A stretch of 64,000 bases of DNA, taken from the NCBI RefSeq assembly GCF_049723235.1, contig NZ_JBNARB010000013.1, positions 1 through 64,000 on the forward strand, given 5' to 3'. The translations under genes and the position numbers were made by a program. Below are positions 43,273-53,242 of this stretch, piece after piece. Within the stretch, counting starts at the first letter, position 1; each line of letters starts with the position of its first letter. The notes beneath the pieces were generated by a model that was given only the letters and a program-made list of their open reading frames with translations, was not told the DNA's origin and searched no databases. The stretch comes from Thermovenabulum sp049723235. Lineage in GTDB: Bacteria > Bacillota > Thermosediminibacteria > Thermosediminibacterales > Thermosediminibacteraceae.

Positions 43273-45188
43273 GTGCGCGCGGCATGCCCGCGACCTTGAT
43301 GGTGAAAGTCCATTACGGGGGTTGATAGCACCAACCGTTAGCTGAAGGCAAGGGTGTCCACCGCGAGGTGGAATCTGAAGGAAGCCGGAAGCAAAATCCC
43401 GGTCCGACGAACAGGAACTGCATATAAGGCATATGTAAGCCGGACGAGTTTGCATAACAAAACGAAGTCCAATGCTATCCGAGGCTTACGGTGTAAATGC
43501 AGCGGATATATGGGAGGAAGGGGCGCGAGCTTACCCGCGGAGGTCTGATAGGGACGCTGTGGAGAAGAAATCGAAACGGCAACCCATACAGCGATGTATG
43601 GCTGAACTATCAGAAGTCAGCAGAGGCCATAGTATATAGGTGGTCATGAACACCTGTAGAAGGGCCGAACATCAGAAAGTTCCGGAGACTTAAGAGATTC
43701 GAGAGGGATGCAAAGAAAGCAGACAACCCCATGGAAATGGGGGCTGACCGCAGGAAGTAAGGGTGGAACCCTGAGGTAATGCGGGAGCGCTGAGTATTCC
43801 TCCGGCATCAAAGAGAGGAAGGGACATTATGCAGGAAGTCCAGGAGAGGCTGCTTGAGGAAATACTTGACAGTGAAAACATGAACCTTGCATACAAGAGA
43901 GTAAAGGCCAATAAAGGGAGCCATGGAGTAGATGGAATGAAGGTAGATGAACTTCTACCTTATCTGAAGAAACATGGCAAAGAAATCAAGCAGTCAATAC
44001 TTGAGGGGAGATACACGCCCCAACCCGTAAAGAGGGTAGAAATACCCAAACCAGATGGGGGAGTTAGACTACTTGGGATACCTACGGTGCTTGACAGGAT
44101 GATACAACAAGCGATAGCGCAGGTGCTCAACCGAATATTTGACCCGAGCTTTTCAAAAAGCAGCTACGGATTCAGGCATGGTAAAGGAGCGCATCAAGCC
44201 ATAATGGCGGCAAGAGAACACATAAAGCAAGGCAACAACTGGGTAGTGGACATAGACTTAGAAAAATTCTTCGACAGAGTAAACCATGACAAGCTGATGT
44301 CATTAGTAGCGAGGAAAGTAAGGGACAAGAGGGTGCTCAAGCTAATAAGGAAATATTTAGAATCTGGGATAATGCTAAACGGAATAAAAGTGAAGAATGA
44401 AGAAGGGACACCGCAGGGGGGGCCATTAAGCCCGCTCTTAGCCAACATAATGCTTGACGAATTGGACAAAGAGCTTGAGAGAAGGGGGCACAAATTCTGC
44501 AGGTATGCAGACGACTGCAACATATACGTAAAAAGCAAGAAAGCGGGACAAAGGGTAATGGAGAGCATAACCCGGTATATAGAGCAGGAGCTAAAGTTGA
44601 AAGTAAACAAGAACAAAAGTGCCGTAGATAGACCCAGTAAGAGGAAGTTTTTAGGATTCTCCTTCTACATAAAAGGAGGGGAAGTCAGGAACTTCATCCA
44701 TAAAAAGCCCATAGAGAGATTCAAGGATAAAGTTAGGGCAATCACATCAAGGAGCAACGGGAGAAGCATGGAATGGAGGAAAGAGAAACTAAACCAGCTG
44801 ATAACAGGATGGGTAAATTACTTTAAAATAGCGGATATGAAGAACACAGCAAGGGAACTGGATGGATGGATAAGAAGGAGACTAAGGATGTGCTACTGGA
44901 AGCAATGGAAGAAGATAAAGACGAAGCATGACAATTTAGTCAGATTAGGGATAAACGATGTGAAAGCATGGGAGTATGCCAATACAAGAAAAGGCTATTG
45001 GAGGATATCCAACAGCCAGATATTAGCAACTTCCATAACTAACGAATACCTTGAAAAGGAAGGCTTTTTAAGTCTAACGAAGAGACTTTCGATGGCATAA
45101 TAAATTCTGATGAACCGCCGTATACCGAACGGTACGTACGGTGGTGTGAGAGGAGATAGGTAAAATAATTACCTACCTCCTACTCGAT
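43273..45188 (+). mobile_element. group II intron, class C type
   Basis: The 5' end GTGCGCGCGGCATGCCCGCG fits bacterial C introns. The RNA scaffold of domain I-IV (43273-43828) precedes the reverse transcriptase gene. Domain V lies at about 45112-45150: ACCGCCGTA pairs with TACGGTGGT around a short ACCGAACGGT stem and an ACG bulge. It carries a CGC rather than AGC triad, as in class C. Domain VI follows (45151-45188, ending CTACTCGAT). Insertion immediately after a terminator hairpin is the hallmark target choice of class C introns. The 3' end is placed to within a few bases. Domain V, domain VI and the maturase all look intact. Confidence 0.92.
43829..45100 (+). CDS. group II intron reverse transcriptase/maturase
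   Basis: A 423-aa intron-encoded protein needed for splicing and retrohoming. The RT domain has VVDIDLEKFFDRVNHDKLM, GTPQGGPLSPLLANIMLDEL and the YADD box (from residue 226, RYADDCNIYV). A maturase X domain follows (LNQLITGWVNYFKIADMKN). There is no HNH endonuclease domain, consistent with class C. ATG 43829 follows GAGGAAGGG. Confidence 0.95.
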   Translation: MQEVQERLLEEILDSENMNLAYKRVKANKGSHGVDGMKVDELLPYLKKHGKEIKQSILEGRYTPQPVKRVEIPKPDGGVRLLGIPTVLDRMIQQAIAQVLNRIFDPSFSKSSYGFRHGKGAHQAIMAAREHIKQGNNWVVDIDLEKFFDRVNHDKLMSLVARKVRDKRVLKLIRKYLESGIMLNGIKVKNEEGTPQGGPLSPLLANIMLDELDKELERRGHKFCRYADDCNIYVKSKKAGQRVMESITRYIEQELKLKVNKNKSAVDRPSKRKFLGFSFYIKGGEVRNFIHKKPIERFKDKVRAITSRSNGRSMEWRKEKLNQLITGWVNYFKIADMKNTARELDGWIRRRLRMCYWKQWKKIKTKHDNLVRLGINDVKAWEYANTRKGYWRISNSQILATSITNEYLEKEGFLSLTKRLSMA

Positions 45189-45444
45189 TAGGACAAAATT
45201 TTTAATGAAATTTTAGGTAAAAGCTGGATAGCATACTTCAAATCACAGCACTTATTAATTTCGAAAAAAATTTTTATAGAAAAATTTAATAACATAAGGA
45301 AGCTCATTAAAAATCTCATTCCCCAAACCCACCTCCTTCCTCACAAAAATTTAATAAATAATATATAAAATAATCACAATTAAATTAAAATTTTATCGTA
45401 TAATATATCTATAGTTTGATAATAAAACAATTTTTGCAGGAGGG
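45189..45444. other. intergenic region after the intron
   Basis: A+T-rich, no ORF. A TATAAT-like element lies near 45400 (CGTATAATATATC), possibly the promoter of the efflux operon. Nothing else seen. Confidence 0.5.
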
Positions 45445-47061
45445 ATGGGTTTGAAGTATAAAAGGTGGATAGCGGCTCTTTTGGTTGTAGCTCTTTTGGG
45501 AGCCGGAATTTTTTATTTTTTTAACAAAAATAAAGCAAAAAGTGCTTCAGGGGAAGTGTTTTACCCTATTAAGGTAATAAGGGGGAATATAGCTTCAAGC
45601 GTGAAGGGCTCGGGGAGGGTGGAACCGAACAGCATCTATACCATTTACCCTAAGGCAGCGGGAACTGTAAAGAAGCTATACGTAAAAGAAGGAGATGAGG
45701 TAAAAAAAGGAGATATCCTTTTTGAACTTGCAAATGAAGACGTGGATTTATCCTTGAGAAAGGCAGAACTTGCATTAAGACAGCAGAGGCTTTCGGCTGA
45801 AAGCGTCTTGAAGGATAAAAATAAAAAAGATGTGGTATCCGGTGTGGAAGGATACATAAAGCAAATATCGGTGAAGACGGGGGATCAGGTAAACAAAGGC
45901 ACAACCCTTGCAACAATAGTGGTAAATCCCGATTCTACCATAATAAAGGCGCCGTTTAATGCTAACCAGATAAAAAATATGAAGGTAGGGCAGAAAGCTT
46001 CGGTTCTTTTTACCGATTCCCTGTACACTGTAGAGGGGAAAGTCAAAAGTATTCCTCAAAAGGGAGAGCTTCAAAGCTCGGGAGCGGTATATTATTATGT
46101 AGAAATTATTGTTGATGGAAGTTATTACATAGAAGGACAGGAAATTCCTGTTTCGGTGACGGTATATACCGATAAGGGTGCAGAGTATTCTATTGCTCAG
46201 GGTTATGTTTCGGCACCCGAAACCTATGATGTAAAAGCGGAAATAGCCGGGTACATAAGCGGTGTTTATGTAACGGAAAATTCGAAGGTTAAAAAAGGGG
46301 AAAAACTTTTTACTATAAGCTCGGAAGATCTCGACAGGCAAATAGAATCATCGCTTTTATCCCTTCAGCAGGCAGAATTGGATTATCAGCAAAAATTAAA
46401 GCAGAGGGAAGACCTCATATACCGCTCGCCCATTAATGGAAAAGTAATTGATTTAAATATTAAAGAAGGGGAAGACCTTACCGAGTCTCAGGTAAATTCC
46501 AGCAATGGTGTGTTGACCGTTGCGGATTTTTCAAAAATGAAGATTTCCTTTTCGGTAGATGAAGTAGATGTGGTAAAGATAAAACCCGGAATGAAGGCGA
46601 AAATTACCTTTGATGCTTTAAATAATAGAGCAGTAGAAGGGACAGTAGAAAAGGTTTCAAACATAGGGGTTACCCAGAACGACGTTACCACCTATGAGGT
46701 GACGGTTGTAGCTGAGCCAATTGATGGAGTAAAAAGCGGAATGAATGCAACGGTTGAGATTACCTTTGAGCAAAAAGAAAATACGCTTATATTGCCGCAG
46801 ATTGCTCTAAGGACGATAAACGGCAGATACTTTGTAAGAGTTCCTGCCGATAATCAGGGAAACAATGGGAAAAATAACCAGAACAATTCTACCATGAAAG
46901 AAGTAAGAGTAGGAATTTCCAACGGAGAGTACGTGGAGATACTGGAAGGGCTGAAGGAAGGCGATACGGTGCTGATAACCGCTTCTCAATCGGGCACCAG
47001 CAACACCTTTCAGAATCGAAGGATGAACCAGCCGCCCATCATGATCCGGCAGGGAAGATAG
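45445..47061 (+). CDS. MacA/HlyD-like membrane fusion protein, cassette 1
   Basis: A 538-aa adaptor with an N-terminal membrane helix (about 8-26). Duplicated biotinyl/lipoyl half-motifs (YPKAAGTVKKLYVKEGDEVK; YRSPINGKVIDLNIKEG), a coiled-coil hairpin and a beta-barrel region are present. A Gln/Asn-rich linker lies near residue 470. In Gram-positives such adaptors pair with a MacB-type ABC transporter to export peptides, lipids or drugs. It is the first gene of an operon with the next two, behind AGGAGGG. Confidence 0.88.
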   Translation: MGLKYKRWIAALLVVALLGAGIFYFFNKNKAKSASGEVFYPIKVIRGNIASSVKGSGRVEPNSIYTIYPKAAGTVKKLYVKEGDEVKKGDILFELANEDVDLSLRKAELALRQQRLSAESVLKDKNKKDVVSGVEGYIKQISVKTGDQVNKGTTLATIVVNPDSTIIKAPFNANQIKNMKVGQKASVLFTDSLYTVEGKVKSIPQKGELQSSGAVYYYVEIIVDGSYYIEGQEIPVSVTVYTDKGAEYSIAQGYVSAPETYDVKAEIAGYISGVYVTENSKVKKGEKLFTISSEDLDRQIESSLLSLQQAELDYQQKLKQREDLIYRSPINGKVIDLNIKEGEDLTESQVNSSNGVLTVADFSKMKISFSVDEVDVVKIKPGMKAKITFDALNNRAVEGTVEKVSNIGVTQNDVTTYEVTVVAEPIDGVKSGMNATVEITFEQKENTLILPQIALRTINGRYFVRVPADNQGNNGKNNQNNSTMKEVRVGISNGEYVEILEGLKEGDTVLITASQSGTSNTFQNRRMNQPPIMIRQGR

Positions 47062-47079
47062 TGACGGGAGGAGATAATA

Positions 47080-47772
47080 TTGATAGAGCTGAAAGGTGTT
47101 AGAAAGGTTTACGGTAAAGAAAAAAATGAATTTGCGGTGCTGGAAGACGTAAATTTAAAAATAGAAGCCGGGGAGTACGCATCTATAATAGGCCCTTCGG
47201 GCTCGGGGAAAACCACTTTGATGAACATTCTCGGGTTTATCGACGTGCCTTCTTCGGGAGAGTATTACTTTGAAGGAAAGCTAACGAGTAAGCTCGGGGA
47301 TTTAGAACTTTCCAGAATAAGAAACAAAAAAATCGGCTTTGTTTTTCAAAGTTTTAACCTGATCGCCGAGCTTACTGCACTTGAAAACGTGGAACTTCCC
47401 ATGATTTATGCAAATATAAGCCCCAAAAAAAGGCTTGCCCGGGCAAGGGAACTTTTAAGTCTTGTAGGGCTGTCGGACAGAATGCACCATAAGCCTTTAG
47501 AGCTTTCGGGGGGACAGCAGCAAAGGGTAGCCATTGCGAGGGCGTTAGCACTGGATCCACCGCTTCTTTTAGCGGATGAGCCGACGGGCAACCTGGATTC
47601 CAGATCGGGAAGGGAAATTATCGATCTTTTGGAGGGACTAAACCGGGAAGGAAAAACAGTAGTTATAATTACCCACGATCGGGAGATAGCCGCAAGGACC
47701 AAAAGAAGGATTGAAATACTGGACGGCAGGATAGTCCGGGATGAAAGGGCGGAGAGAGAAAAATGCCGGTAA
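47080..47772 (+). CDS. MacB-type ABC transporter ATP-binding protein, cassette 1
   Basis: A 230-aa ABC ATPase of the LolD/MacB class: Walker A GPSGSGKTT, signature LSGGQQQRVAIARALA, Walker B LLLADEPTGNLDS and H-loop ITHD. TTG start 47080 follows CGGGAGGAG. It overlaps the permease gene by 10 bases. Confidence 0.95.
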   Translation: MIELKGVRKVYGKEKNEFAVLEDVNLKIEAGEYASIIGPSGSGKTTLMNILGFIDVPSSGEYYFEGKLTSKLGDLELSRIRNKKIGFVFQSFNLIAELTALENVELPMIYANISPKKRLARARELLSLVGLSDRMHHKPLELSGGQQQRVAIARALALDPPLLLADEPTGNLDSRSGREIIDLLEGLNREGKTVVIITHDREIAARTKRRIEILDGRIVRDERAEREKCR

Positions 47773-48938
47773 TTGCACACTTTAAAATGGCTTACAGGAG
47801 CCTTGTAAGGAAAAAGTTGAGGTCCTTTCTCACCATGCTCGGGGTAATTATAGGGGTGGCATCGGTTATAACATTGGTATCCCTTGCCCAGGGGTCGGCC
47901 AGTGATATAACGGAAAATATAAAAAATCTCGGGTCTAACTTAATATCAGTAAATATATCTCCCAGGGGATTTTTAAACACCTTTACCTACGAAGAGGCTT
48001 TGAAGCTGAAAAACATACCCTTTATACAAAAAGCAGCTCCGGTGGTAAATACCCGGCAGACGGTGGTTTATTTAAATAATAAATACGACAATGTCAATAT
48101 CATAGGGACTAACGGGGATTATTTTGACATAAGGAATTTAAAGGTGAGGCAGGGAAGGGTTTTTACGGAAGAAGAGGTGGATTTAAGGAGAAACGTAGCG
48201 GTAATCGGCTCTACTATAGCCGAGGAGCTCTTTGGCAATGTAAATCCTGTAGGAAAGGAAATAAGGATAAAAAATAAAATACTGACGGTTATAGGGGTGC
48301 TGGAGTCAAAAGGGAGCACGATGGGCGGCTCGGAAGATGAAGTGGTGCTGTTACCCGCTACAACCGCAAAGATGTTAACTTCCAGCAGTCGAATTAATCA
48401 GGTCTATCTTCAGGCGGAAAGCCCGGAGGTGGTAAATCCGGCAAAAAGCATCCTGAGCGATTATCTCAATAAAAAGTTCAAAGGGGACGAGGAAGCCTAC
48501 AGGATATTTGACCAGACGCAAATCTTAGAAACGGTGCAAAAGACCACCAATACCCTTTCGGCAATGCTCGGTGGTATTGCCGCAATTTCCCTTCTGGTGG
48601 GCGGCATTGGTATAATGAACATAATGCTCGTTTCCGTTACCGAAAGAACCAGGGAAATAGGTATTAGAAAAGCCCTGGGCGCTTCGAAAACTGATATTCT
48701 CTTACAGTTTCTCATAGAATCTGTTGTAGTTAGCGGTATCGGAGGGATTATCGGTATTTTTACCGGGGTTATTTCGGCTTACCTTATAAAAAATGCGCTA
48801 AATATAAGCGTGAAATTTCCACCGTCGATTATACTCTTATCAATTGGATTTTCAATGCTGGTGGGGATATTCTTCGGCCTTTACCCGGCAAGCCGGGCGG
48901 CAAATATGAATCCGGCGGAAGCGTTAAGATACGAATGA
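47763..48938 (+). CDS. MacB-type ABC permease, cassette 1
   Basis: A 391-aa four-helix FtsX/MacB permease. The first helix (KLRSFLTMLGVIIGVASVIT), an extracellular MacB core domain (about 45-260), and three C-terminal helices starting GIAAISLLVGGIGIMNIMLV are typical. TERTREIGIRKALGA is the coupling segment. The operon ends at a terminator. Confidence 0.95.
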   Translation: MPVIAHFKMAYRSLVRKKLRSFLTMLGVIIGVASVITLVSLAQGSASDITENIKNLGSNLISVNISPRGFLNTFTYEEALKLKNIPFIQKAAPVVNTRQTVVYLNNKYDNVNIIGTNGDYFDIRNLKVRQGRVFTEEEVDLRRNVAVIGSTIAEELFGNVNPVGKEIRIKNKILTVIGVLESKGSTMGGSEDEVVLLPATTAKMLTSSSRINQVYLQAESPEVVNPAKSILSDYLNKKFKGDEEAYRIFDQTQILETVQKTTNTLSAMLGGIAAISLLVGGIGIMNIMLVSVTERTREIGIRKALGASKTDILLQFLIESVVVSGIGGIIGIFTGVISAYLIKNALNISVKFPPSIILLSIGFSMLVGIFFGLYPASRAANMNPAEALRYE

Positions 48939-48962
48939 GCAGGGAATGCCCTGCTTTTTTTA
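48939..48962 (+). terminator. terminator after efflux cassette 1
   Basis: GCAGGG pairs with CCCTGC around AATG and is followed by seven T's. Confidence 0.85.
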
Positions 48963-49050
48963 TTTTAGTCAAAATGTAATAATAAAAAGATGGGAAAGTA
49001 TGATAAAATTGTAAATGTATAAATTTTTATTTATTTTAAGGAGAATGAAA

Positions 49051-49731
49051 ATGTTAATAGAGCTGAAAAATGTAAAAAAATATTACAGAACGGGGAAGGT
49101 AAACGTAAAAGCCCTGGACGGGGTAAATTTATCGGTGGAAAGGGGAGAGTTTCTTTCAATAATGGGGCCTTCGGGGTCGGGAAAATCCACCCTTTTGAAC
49201 ATCATCGGATGTCTGGATAAACCCACCGAAGGGGAGTACCTTCTGGACGGAAAAAAAGTGGAGAAGCTGAACGACGATGAACTGTCAAGTATTAGAAACG
49301 AAAGCGTGGGGTTTGTGTTTCAGACCTTCCACCTTTTACCTGAATATGATGCGGTTTTTAACGTGGAAATACCCCTTATTTACCGGGGGGTTCCGGCAAA
49401 GGAAAGGAGAAATAGAGCCGAAAAAGCCCTGGAAGTGGTGGGATTGAAGGATCGAATGAAGCACAGGCCCTTGGAGCTTTCCGGAGGGGAACAGCAGAGG
49501 GTGGCTATAGCCCGGGCTCTGGTGCAGGATCCTCTTTTAATTCTTGCTGATGAGCCCACAGGGGCTTTGGACTCAAAGACCGGAAATTCCATAATGGAGC
49601 TTTTTTGCAGGCTCAACGAGGAAAAAAATCTTACGATAATCCTGGTGACCCATGATGAAAAGATGGCGAAGTACGGGAAAAGGATTGTGCATATTCTGGA
49701 TGGAAAAATTGAAAGGGAGGCTTATTTATGA
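49051..49731 (+). CDS. MacB-type ABC transporter ATP-binding protein, cassette 2
   Basis: A 226-aa ABC ATPase: Walker A GPSGSGKST, signature LSGGEQQRVAIARAL, Walker B LILADEPTGALDS, H-loop VTHD. ATG 49051 lies seven bases after AAGGAG (49038-49043); the in-frame ATGs at 49015 and 49045 are less suitable. It overlaps the adaptor gene by four bases (ATGA). Confidence 0.94.
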   Translation: MLIELKNVKKYYRTGKVNVKALDGVNLSVERGEFLSIMGPSGSGKSTLLNIIGCLDKPTEGEYLLDGKKVEKLNDDELSSIRNESVGFVFQTFHLLPEYDAVFNVEIPLIYRGVPAKERRNRAEKALEVVGLKDRMKHRPLELSGGEQQRVAIARALVQDPLLILADEPTGALDSKTGNSIMELFCRLNEEKNLTIILVTHDEKMAKYGKRIVHILDGKIEREAYL

Positions 49732-51437
49732 TAAAAAAAGTAGCTGCTTTTATTTTGATTGCTGCTCTTTTGGTAATGGGGGGAGTTTATGCCTTTAAAA
49801 GCCTTCTTCCTCCGCCGAAAAAGGAGGCTCAGGGGCCGGTTTATTCCACAGCCAAGGTCATAAGAGGGGATATAAATGTGGGCGTTGAGACTACGGGCCC
49901 CCTTTATCCCAACAGCAGCGGGGGAATAATGGTTCCCTACAGCCCCGAAACGCAGGTGATGATGAGCTACATAATAGATCAGGTCCTGGTGAAAAGCGGT
50001 GATACGGTTCAGGCGGGGCAGGTTCTGGTAAAACTTCGCGCGCCAAATGTGCAGACCGAGCTGGAAAATCTGCAAAAACAGATCGATACCGCGAAAAAGG
50101 CTTTAGCGGATAAACTGGGGACGACGCCGGAAAGGCTGTATGAAGTGGACCCTTCAAAGGGTATTACCCTTACCGCTCCTATTGATGGAAGGATATTCGG
50201 GCTTACCGCAAAGGAAGGAAATGAAATAAAAGAAGGGGAAATCGTAGCCAAGGTAGTAAATGACGGTAAATACAAATTACAGGTAAAGCTTTACCCGGGA
50301 GAATTTGCGATAGCCAAGGAATATAAAAAGGCTTTTATGAGGTTTTCGGTTTATGAAGGAGTACTGGAAGGGCAGGTGGTGGATGTAAACCCCGAACCGG
50401 TGACGGAAGCGACCGGGAGCACCGACTACACCGGTGAGCAGATGTATCAGTACGTCTACTACATGACCGTGGAGGGGAAAAACCCGGGGCTTATACAGCC
50501 GGGGCTTACCGCCTATGTGGGTTTGGCAAAAGAAGGGGTGACAAATCCCGAAAGTCCCGAAATATTATGGTTGAAATACCCTTCAAAGGTGGAGGGATTT
50601 TCCGAAGAGGAGTCAATTTTTTCCACTGTTACCGCAAGGGTTACGAAGGTGTTTGTAAAGGAAAGGAGCAAGGTAAAAAAAGGTGACCCGGTACTGCAGC
50701 TGGCCGGGTCGGATGTACGGGATTACATAATGGAAGAACTTAAAAAAATTTCTGAGCTGGAGAGCAAGCTTTACAAGCTTCAAAGCCAGCTTCAAATGCT
50801 GGAAATCAGGGCTCCGATAAGCGGCGTGGTAGCGGACCTGAACGCCACCGTTGGGAAAACGGTAAATATGGGCGAATGGCTGGGGAGCATTTTTAGCCCG
50901 GACGACATGACCATGTGGTGTCAGGTGGACGATATTGATATACTGCTTGTAAAACAGGGTTCACCGGTAAAAGTGACCCTTGACGCCCTTCCCGGCAAGG
51001 TGCTCGAAGGCAGTGTGGTGTTCATATCACCAATGGGGAAAGACCAGAGCGGAATATCCAGATTTGAGGTTAATATAAAAGTCAAAGGGACGCCGGAGCT
51101 GAAACCCGGGATGCAGGCAAAAGCGTACATAGAAGCCGGAAGCTCTAAAGGTGTACTTCTTGTACCGGTAGAGGCGGTTTTTGAAGAGGATGGACAGCCG
51201 AAAGTAGAGGTTTTAAATCCCGACGGTACCACAAAGGTGGTTTCCGTGGAGCTCGGCCTTATGAACGACAGATTCGCCGAGATAAAAAGCGGTTTGAAGG
51301 AAGGAGATGAGGTGGTTACGGGTTCGAGTTTTGACGTTTTGCCATCCCAGCATATAAAGACCGATAGGCTCCTCCCCGGACAAAACAGCGGTGGCCAGAG
51401 CGGCTCGAATACGCAGGAAAATAGCGGTGGTAAATGA
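49728..51437 (+). CDS. MacA/HlyD-like membrane fusion protein, cassette 2
   Basis: A 569-aa adaptor with an N-terminal helix (about 4-22), lipoyl-type motifs (LVKSGDTVQAGQVLVKLRAP; EIRAPISGVVADLNATVG), a short coiled coil and a C-terminal Gly/Ser/Gln-rich tail. Gene order is ATPase-adaptor-permease, against adaptor-ATPase-permease in cassette 1, so the cassettes are not a simple recent duplication. Confidence 0.88.
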   Translation: MIKKVAAFILIAALLVMGGVYAFKSLLPPPKKEAQGPVYSTAKVIRGDINVGVETTGPLYPNSSGGIMVPYSPETQVMMSYIIDQVLVKSGDTVQAGQVLVKLRAPNVQTELENLQKQIDTAKKALADKLGTTPERLYEVDPSKGITLTAPIDGRIFGLTAKEGNEIKEGEIVAKVVNDGKYKLQVKLYPGEFAIAKEYKKAFMRFSVYEGVLEGQVVDVNPEPVTEATGSTDYTGEQMYQYVYYMTVEGKNPGLIQPGLTAYVGLAKEGVTNPESPEILWLKYPSKVEGFSEEESIFSTVTARVTKVFVKERSKVKKGDPVLQLAGSDVRDYIMEELKKISELESKLYKLQSQLQMLEIRAPISGVVADLNATVGKTVNMGEWLGSIFSPDDMTMWCQVDDIDILLVKQGSPVKVTLDALPGKVLEGSVVFISPMGKDQSGISRFEVNIKVKGTPELKPGMQAKAYIEAGSSKGVLLVPVEAVFEEDGQPKVEVLNPDGTTKVVSVELGLMNDRFAEIKSGLKEGDEVVTGSSFDVLPSQHIKTDRLLPGQNSGGQSGSNTQENSGGK

Positions 51438-51447
51438 GGTGGATACG

Positions 51448-52785
51448 ATGAAAAACGACCTGCGGAGATTTTTAGTAAAACTCGGATTTTCCTTGAAAAT
51501 GGCATGGCACGGTGTTGCGGCAAAACCCCTCCGCTCGTTTTTAACGGTCCTAGGGATTGCCATAGGTGTAGCATCGGTCATAAGCCTAATGGGTATCGGC
51601 GAGGGGGCACGGCTTGAGGTACTAAAGCAGTTTGAGAGCCTCGGCTCCAATGTCATAGTTATTAAAGCCCAGGACCCATCGGTAAATTTCAAACCGGAAG
51701 AAGCTCAGGAGCTAAAAGAAAGGGTAAACGGGCTTATTTACGCAACGCCTATAGTAAGGACAAAGGCAGTGATGAGGTGGCGAAGGGCACGGGGAGAAGT
51801 ACAGATACTTGGCGTAAGCAGCGAATATTATAAGGTGAGGGATTACAAAGTAATCACCGGGCACTTTTTTACCGAATGGCATGTAAAGGAAAGGGCAAAG
51901 GTGGCGGTCTTAGGCTACAACCTGGGCAAAAGCCTTTTAAACGGAAGGTCGCCGGTAGGGGCTACCTTTACTTTGAACAACGAGACCTACAGGGTGGTGG
52001 GTGTGCTTTCAAAAAAGGGGAATGCCCAGGAAGGGCTGGACGATATGATTATAATCCCCTACACCACCGCTCTTAAAATAGCCGGAAAAAGAAGTGTTGA
52101 CGAGATCTGGGTTAAAGCGGACACGGCAAAAAGTGCGGACCTTGCCATCGCCCAGATGGGGAGAATCTACAGGAGAAAATTGGGGCTGGATTTAAAAGCT
52201 CCGAAAATAAATCCGGGAAATGAAAAAGAAGGAGCTGAAGGAAAACCCGTGGAGGGTAAGACACCGGTAAATCCAGCTCCGGTGCCCGCTCCTCAACCCC
52301 CGGAAAGCGGCAAAACATCAAATGACAGTATTATAGCAGGGAAAGACTTGATTACAATCACAAACATGAACACCCTGATTGAGGAAGCCGATAAAGCAAA
52401 CCGGGTGATGACCCTTTTACTGGCGGGGATTGCCTCGGTATCCCTTCTTGTCGGGGGGCTCGGGATAATGAACATAATGCTGGTGGCGGTTTCCGAGAGG
52501 ACATCGGAGATAGGATTAAAGCGGGCTCTTGGAGCAAAAAAATCGGACCTTTTACTGCAGTTTATCCTGGAAAGCTTGATTCTTAGCCTTTTTGGTGCGC
52601 TGGGAGGGATAATAGCGGGTATCTGGGGGGTAAAAGCTTTTACCGCCTACGGGCTTTACTCCATAGTCAGCCTTTCGGCTTTGAAGGTTTCCACCTTTGT
52701 GGCCCTTGGCTGCGGGCTCGTGTTTGGAGTATACCCCGCATACCTTGCCTCATCGGTACCTCCGGTGGAAGCCCTTAGAAGGTGA
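51448..52785 (+). CDS. MacB-type ABC permease, cassette 2
   Basis: A 445-aa FtsX/MacB permease from ATG 51448; TGAGGTGG at 51434-51441 supports this start over upstream frames inside the adaptor gene. N-terminal helix with PLRSFLTVLGIAIGVASVIS, C-terminal helices with GIASVSLLVGGLGIMNIMLV and SERTSEIGLKRALGA. It has a Pro/Lys-rich insert (around TPVNPAPVPAPQPPESGK) in the extracellular domain that cassette 1 lacks. Confidence 0.93.
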   Translation: MKNDLRRFLVKLGFSLKMAWHGVAAKPLRSFLTVLGIAIGVASVISLMGIGEGARLEVLKQFESLGSNVIVIKAQDPSVNFKPEEAQELKERVNGLIYATPIVRTKAVMRWRRARGEVQILGVSSEYYKVRDYKVITGHFFTEWHVKERAKVAVLGYNLGKSLLNGRSPVGATFTLNNETYRVVGVLSKKGNAQEGLDDMIIIPYTTALKIAGKRSVDEIWVKADTAKSADLAIAQMGRIYRRKLGLDLKAPKINPGNEKEGAEGKPVEGKTPVNPAPVPAPQPPESGKTSNDSIIAGKDLITITNMNTLIEEADKANRVMTLLLAGIASVSLLVGGLGIMNIMLVAVSERTSEIGLKRALGAKKSDLLLQFILESLILSLFGALGGIIAGIWGVKAFTAYGLYSIVSLSALKVSTFVALGCGLVFGVYPAYLASSVPPVEALRR

Positions 52786-52813
52786 AATAAAATATATTAA
52801 GAGTAGAACAAAA

Positions 52814-53242
52814 TTATTGTAAGAAATTTTCTTTTATTTTTTTAACAAATTTGTCAAAGTCATCAAGATTATTTTCAGCTGCTTCTATAACTTTTTCCGG
52901 AGAAACTTCTTCATAACCGTGAACAATTTTATTCCTGAATCCTATCATTTTCGAGTACAGCGTCAATTCTTTTTCATCAATTACTTTGAAATTATATAAG
53001 ATGTTCAACGCATCTCTTGCGTCCACAGGGGCTTTGTTAAAATGCTTAGCAGTGATGTGATATATTATATCGATCATTGCCTCTACAGCGGTTTGCAGAG
53101 AGTATTTTAGGCCTTTAATAAGCCAGGGATCGCGTAAAATTTCTTCCTTTCCTTTTTCGGAAAGGAGTTTTTCTATATCCTTTTTTTGTTCAATTATAAA
53201 AAGTATTTTTTTTGTTATTTTCTCTTTATCTAACGGGCTCAT
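52814..53242 (-). CDS. hepT: HepT-like (DUF86) ribonuclease toxin
   Basis: A 142-aa helical HEPN protein with the RxxxxH active motif (FRNKIVHGYEE). HepT toxins act as RNases or are inactivated through AMPylation by MntA. The ATG lies inside the end of the mntA-like gene (4-base overlap), as expected for a HepT/MntA pair. It is convergent with the efflux permease; the 28-base gap holds no clear terminator. Confidence 0.9.
   Translation of the reverse strand: MSPLDKEKITKKILFIIEQKKDIEKLLSEKGKEEILRDPWLIKGLKYSLQTAVEAMIDIIYHITAKHFNKAPVDARDALNILYNFKVIDEKELTLYSKMIGFRNKIVHGYEEVSPEKVIEAAENNLDDFDKFVKKIKENFLQ

Noticed and set aside
43354..43548. A 64-aa reading frame before the maturase gene
   Set aside because: It lies in the structured domain I region of the group II intron and lacks a ribosome site.
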